Positions 31,612-34,008 of a stretch of 34,008 nt of DNA are shown in pieces; position 1 is the first letter of the stretch, and each line of letters starts with the position of its first letter. Below the pieces are notes generated by a model, which was not told where the DNA came from, searched no databases, and was given only the letters and a program-made list of their open reading frames with translations. The stretch is from Halalkalibacter akibai JCM 9157 (GTDB taxonomy: Bacteria > Bacillota > Bacilli > Bacillales > Bacillaceae_D). A program made the position numbers and the translations under genes. The stretch is from assembly GCF_000513135.1 (NCBI RefSeq), contig NZ_BAUV01000043.1, forward strand, positions 1 through 34,008, read 5' to 3'.

Positions 31612-32496
31612 ATGAAATACTTAGATTTAGCTCAAGTTGAGAAAAAGATGAACTCAAGATTGTTAAAAAATAACTTGGCAAAGACATTCTTTCTTTTAGC
31701 TACTTTATTTGGATTAATAGTCTTAGTTGTATTAATTTCTCGAGTCATTTCACAAGGGATTGCTTGGATTAATGTTGATTTTCTAACTGGTAAACTTTCG
31801 AATAATCCTGAGCGTGCTGGAATAATGGGGGCCATTCTAGGCACTCTCTGGCTAATGTTAGTCGTTGCTCCAGTCACGATGTTATTAGGGGTAGGTACTG
31901 CTATATATTTAGAGTGCTATGCTCAGAAAAGTCGAATTCATTCGTTCATTCAAACGAACATATCCAACTTAGCTGGTGTACCGTCCATCGTATTTGGAAT
32001 TTTAGGTTTAACAATTTTTGTTCGAGCAATGGACTTAGGAAACGTTATACTAGCAGGTGGTTTAACGATGGCACTTTTAGTACTACCAATTGTTGTTGTA
32101 GCGAGTCAAGAAGCGATTCGTGCCGTCCCTGGTCATTTAAGTGAAGCTTCATTCGGAATGGGTGCTACTAAATGGCAAACCATTAAAAATATCGTTCTTC
32201 CAGCGGCTCTACCGGGTATTTTAACTGGAGCTATTTTATCTTTATCACGAGCTATCGGCGAAACAGCTCCACTAGTCGTAATAGGGATACCTGCTTTATT
32301 AATTCCTTTTCCAGGAAGTCTAATGGATCGCTTCACAATCTTGCCGATGCAAATTTATTATTGGACGATAGACGCAGCTTTAGTGGCTGAGTACGCCAAT
32401 CTAGCAGCAGCAACAATCATTGTTTTGCTAATCGTTTTATTTGTATTAAATTCTGTAGCTATTATAATTCGTAACAAGTTTCAACAAAGGTACTAA
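31612..32496 (+). CDS. pstA: PstA, phosphate ABC transporter permease
   Basis: Second membrane subunit of the Pst importer. 294 residues with six membrane helices; EAA loop SEASFGMGATKWQTIKNIVLPAALPGI contacts PstB. ATG 31612 follows AGGGAGGAAT. It starts 2 nt after the pstC stop, so expression is coupled to pstC, and pstB starts 22 bp later. SRAIGETAPLVVIG is the conserved pore segment. Confidence 0.96.
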   Translation: MKYLDLAQVEKKMNSRLLKNNLAKTFFLLATLFGLIVLVVLISRVISQGIAWINVDFLTGKLSNNPERAGIMGAILGTLWLMLVVAPVTMLLGVGTAIYLECYAQKSRIHSFIQTNISNLAGVPSIVFGILGLTIFVRAMDLGNVILAGGLTMALLVLPIVVVASQEAIRAVPGHLSEASFGMGATKWQTIKNIVLPAALPGILTGAILSLSRAIGETAPLVVIGIPALLIPFPGSLMDRFTILPMQIYYWTIDAALVAEYANLAAATIIVLLIVLFVLNSVAIIIRNKFQQRY

Positions 32497-32518
32497 AAGT
32501 ATATAGGGGGTATAAGTG

Positions 32519-33346
32519 ATGGGACTTGCTTCAAAAAAAGCGAATGTGGCATTCGACTCAATTCATTCTTCAACCGACAAACAATTGGAAAAGAAAGTTG
32601 TATACGATACGAAAGATTTGAACTTATGGTATGGGAAAGACCATGCGCTAAAAAATATTAATCTCTCTATTTATGAAAAAGAGGTAACAGCAATTATTGG
32701 GCCATCTGGTTGTGGAAAATCAACTTATATCAAAACGTTAAATCGTATGGTTCAACTTGTACCTATTGTAAAGATCTCAGGAGATATCAGCTATCGTGGG
32801 AAAAGCATCTTAGATAAATCTTATAAAGTAGAGGATTTAAGAACTCGTGTAGGGATGGTTTTTCAAAAGCCAAATCCATTTCCTAAGTCGATCTACGATA
32901 ATGTCGCTTATGGCCCACGAATTCACGGAATCAGAAACAAGAAGATTTTAGATGAGATCGTTGAACGTAGTTTACGTGGTGCAGCTATTTGGGATGAAGT
33001 TAAAGAACGTCTGCATGAAAATGCATATGGATTATCAGGAGGACAACAACAACGTTTATGTATTGCTCGTTGTTTAGCGATTGAACCTGATGTTATTTTA
33101 ATGGATGAACCAACATCAGCTCTTGATCCTAAATCTACATTAAAAGTAGAAGAATTGATTCATGAACTTAAAAACAATTACTCGATCATTATCGTTACAC
33201 ATAATATGCAACAAGCAGCCCGTATTTCTGATAAAACAGCGTTCTTTTTAAATGGTGAAGTCGTGGAATTTGATGATACAGATGTGATTTTTTCCAATCC
33301 CACGGATAAAAGAACTGAAGATTATATTACGGGTAGGTTCGGATAG
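32519..33346 (+). CDS. pstB: PstB, phosphate ABC transporter ATPase
   Basis: ATPase driving phosphate import through PstCA. ATG 32519 has AGGGGG (32505-32510) 8 nt upstream; a GTG at 32516 is less well spaced. 275 residues. Walker [11 protein letters not shown]-loop [12 protein letters not shown], signature LSGGQQQR, Walker [15 protein letters not shown]-loop IVTHN. The stretch PNPFP after the Q-loop is specific to PstB. An N-terminal extension of about 25 residues precedes the nucleotide-binding domain. Only one pstB gene is present, while B. subtilis has two. Confidence 0.97.
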   Translation: MGLASKKANVAFDSIHSSTDKQLEKKVVYDTKDLNLWYGKDHALKNINLSIYEKEVTAIIGPSGCGKSTYIKTLNRMVQLVPIVKISGDISYRGKSILDKSYKVEDLRTRVGMVFQKPNPFPKSIYDNVAYGPRIHGIRNKKILDEIVERSLRGAAIWDEVKERLHENAYGLSGGQQQRLCIARCLAIEPDVILMDEPTSALDPKSTLKVEELIHELKNNYSIIIVTHNMQQAARISDKTAFFLNGEVVEFDDTDVIFSNPTDKRTEDYITGRFG

Positions 33347-33358
33347 AGGTGATATTTT

Positions 33359-34008
33359 ATGGCTGTTCGCGAGAGTTTTCATTCACAGCTTGATTTAGTT
33401 AAACAACAACTTCTCAATATGGGAGATCGGGTAGAGGATGTCTTAGATGAGATGCTTAAGGCTTTTTCCTCTTCTGATACGAAAGTAATGGAACACATTA
33501 TCAGCCATGATATCGAAATCAATCAGCTTGAAATCGGCATGCATAATCAAGTTACGTTACTAATATCTAGGCAGCAACCAGTGGCAACAGATTTAAGGAA
33601 ATTAATTGTGGCTCTAAAAATATCAAGTGACCTAGAACGAGTGGCAGATTTAGTTGTAGATATTGCAAAACAATCAAAGCGCCTAAAACGAGATAGTTTA
33701 TTAAACTATCATGTGAAGCTAATTGCTATGTTCACCATTGCTCAAGAGATGATCAATAAGTCATTACAGTCATTTAGAAATACAGATATTCTCATGGCAC
33801 AGAAAATTGCTATGATGGATGATAAAGTTGACTCAATGTACGGCGAGTTCATACGAGAATTATTTAAACTTAGCGATGATCTTATTGAAATCGATCAAGT
33901 GACTCAGCTTGCGTTTATAGGTCGCTACATTGAACGAATAGCTGATTATGCAACAAATATTGCAGAATGGGTTGTGTATGAAGTAAATGGAAAACATTTC
34001 GATTTAAA
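33359..34008 (+). CDS. phoU: PhoU, phosphate transport regulator (runs off the window)
   Basis: Cytoplasmic regulator that links Pst activity to the PhoR/PhoP system and restrains phosphate uptake. ATG 33359 follows GAGGTGA 5-6 nt upstream. The frame is open to the last base, 216 codons plus two bases, so only a few residues are missing if it has the usual 212-220 length. Two three-helix bundles each carry the metal-binding [ED]xxxD pattern: SDLERVADLVVD and RYIERIADYATN. It is the last visible gene of the pst operon, 12 bp after pstB. B. subtilis lacks phoU in this operon; many other Bacillaceae have it. Confidence 0.95.
   Translation, partial: MAVRESFHSQLDLVKQQLLNMGDRVEDVLDEMLKAFSSSDTKVMEHIISHDIEINQLEIGMHNQVTLLISRQQPVATDLRKLIVALKISSDLERVADLVVDIAKQSKRLKRDSLLNYHVKLIAMFTIAQEMINKSLQSFRNTDILMAQKIAMMDDKVDSMYGEFIRELFKLSDDLIEIDQVTQLAFIGRYIERIADYATNIAEWVVYEVNGKHFDL

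Overview
The window looks like a chromosomal segment of an endospore-forming member of the Bacillaceae, probably an alkaliphile-type relative of Bacillus. The evidence is AT-rich DNA, strong AGGAGG-type ribosome binding sites, spoIVFA/spoIVFB, a Prp-processed L27 N-terminus, an L21 leader, a c-di-AMP (ydaO/yuaA) riboswitch in front of ktrAB, yhaQ/yhaP, yhfI, a Des-type desaturase and a Pho-box-driven pst operon. The assignment rests on gene content alone.

Layout. 1-280: a hairpin-rich repeat element. 280-4640: spoIVFA (frameshifted), spoIVFB, rng (RNase G), then the rplU-prp-rpmA ribosomal operon with its leader and terminator. 4640-5018: a non-coding array of short motifs spaced about 20.5 bp apart. 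5019-7153: an amidohydrolase, a 45-residue hypothetical protein and a YhfI-type metallohydrolase. 7276-12124: an arsenic island arsR-arsB-arsC-arsD-arsA followed by a second arsR with its own promoter and two identical operators. 12147-15062: a small membrane-anchored protein, the 3' tail of a lost uspA, a SulP anion transporter and an intact uspA. 15140-18931: an Eis-like acetyltransferase on +, then DUF421, EamA and PAP2 membrane proteins on -. 19187-24174: a CLC transporter, an alpha/beta hydrolase, eight tandem 52-bp repeats, and riboswitch-controlled ktrAB. 24325-29124: yhaQP (yhaP frameshifted), a PAS-PAS histidine kinase and, convergent to it, a fatty-acid desaturase. 29416-34008: Pho-box promoter and pstS-pstC-pstA-pstB-phoU, with pstC frameshifted and phoU running off the end.

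How it works together. The ars genes form one arsenate/arsenite detoxification system: ArsC reduces arsenate, ArsD hands arsenite to the ArsA ATPase, ArsB exports it, and two ArsR proteins with different-looking operators regulate it. ktrAB imports potassium and should be shut off by c-di-AMP at the RNA level. pst-phoU imports phosphate under PhoP control.

The least explained structures are the phased ~20.5-bp array (4674-4898), the 52-bp minisatellite that begins inside the 3' end of a hydrolase gene (21361-21775), and the hairpin element at 1-215. Three single-base frameshifts in otherwise well conserved genes (spoIVFA, yhaP, pstC) could be real, but are as easily explained by sequencing error.
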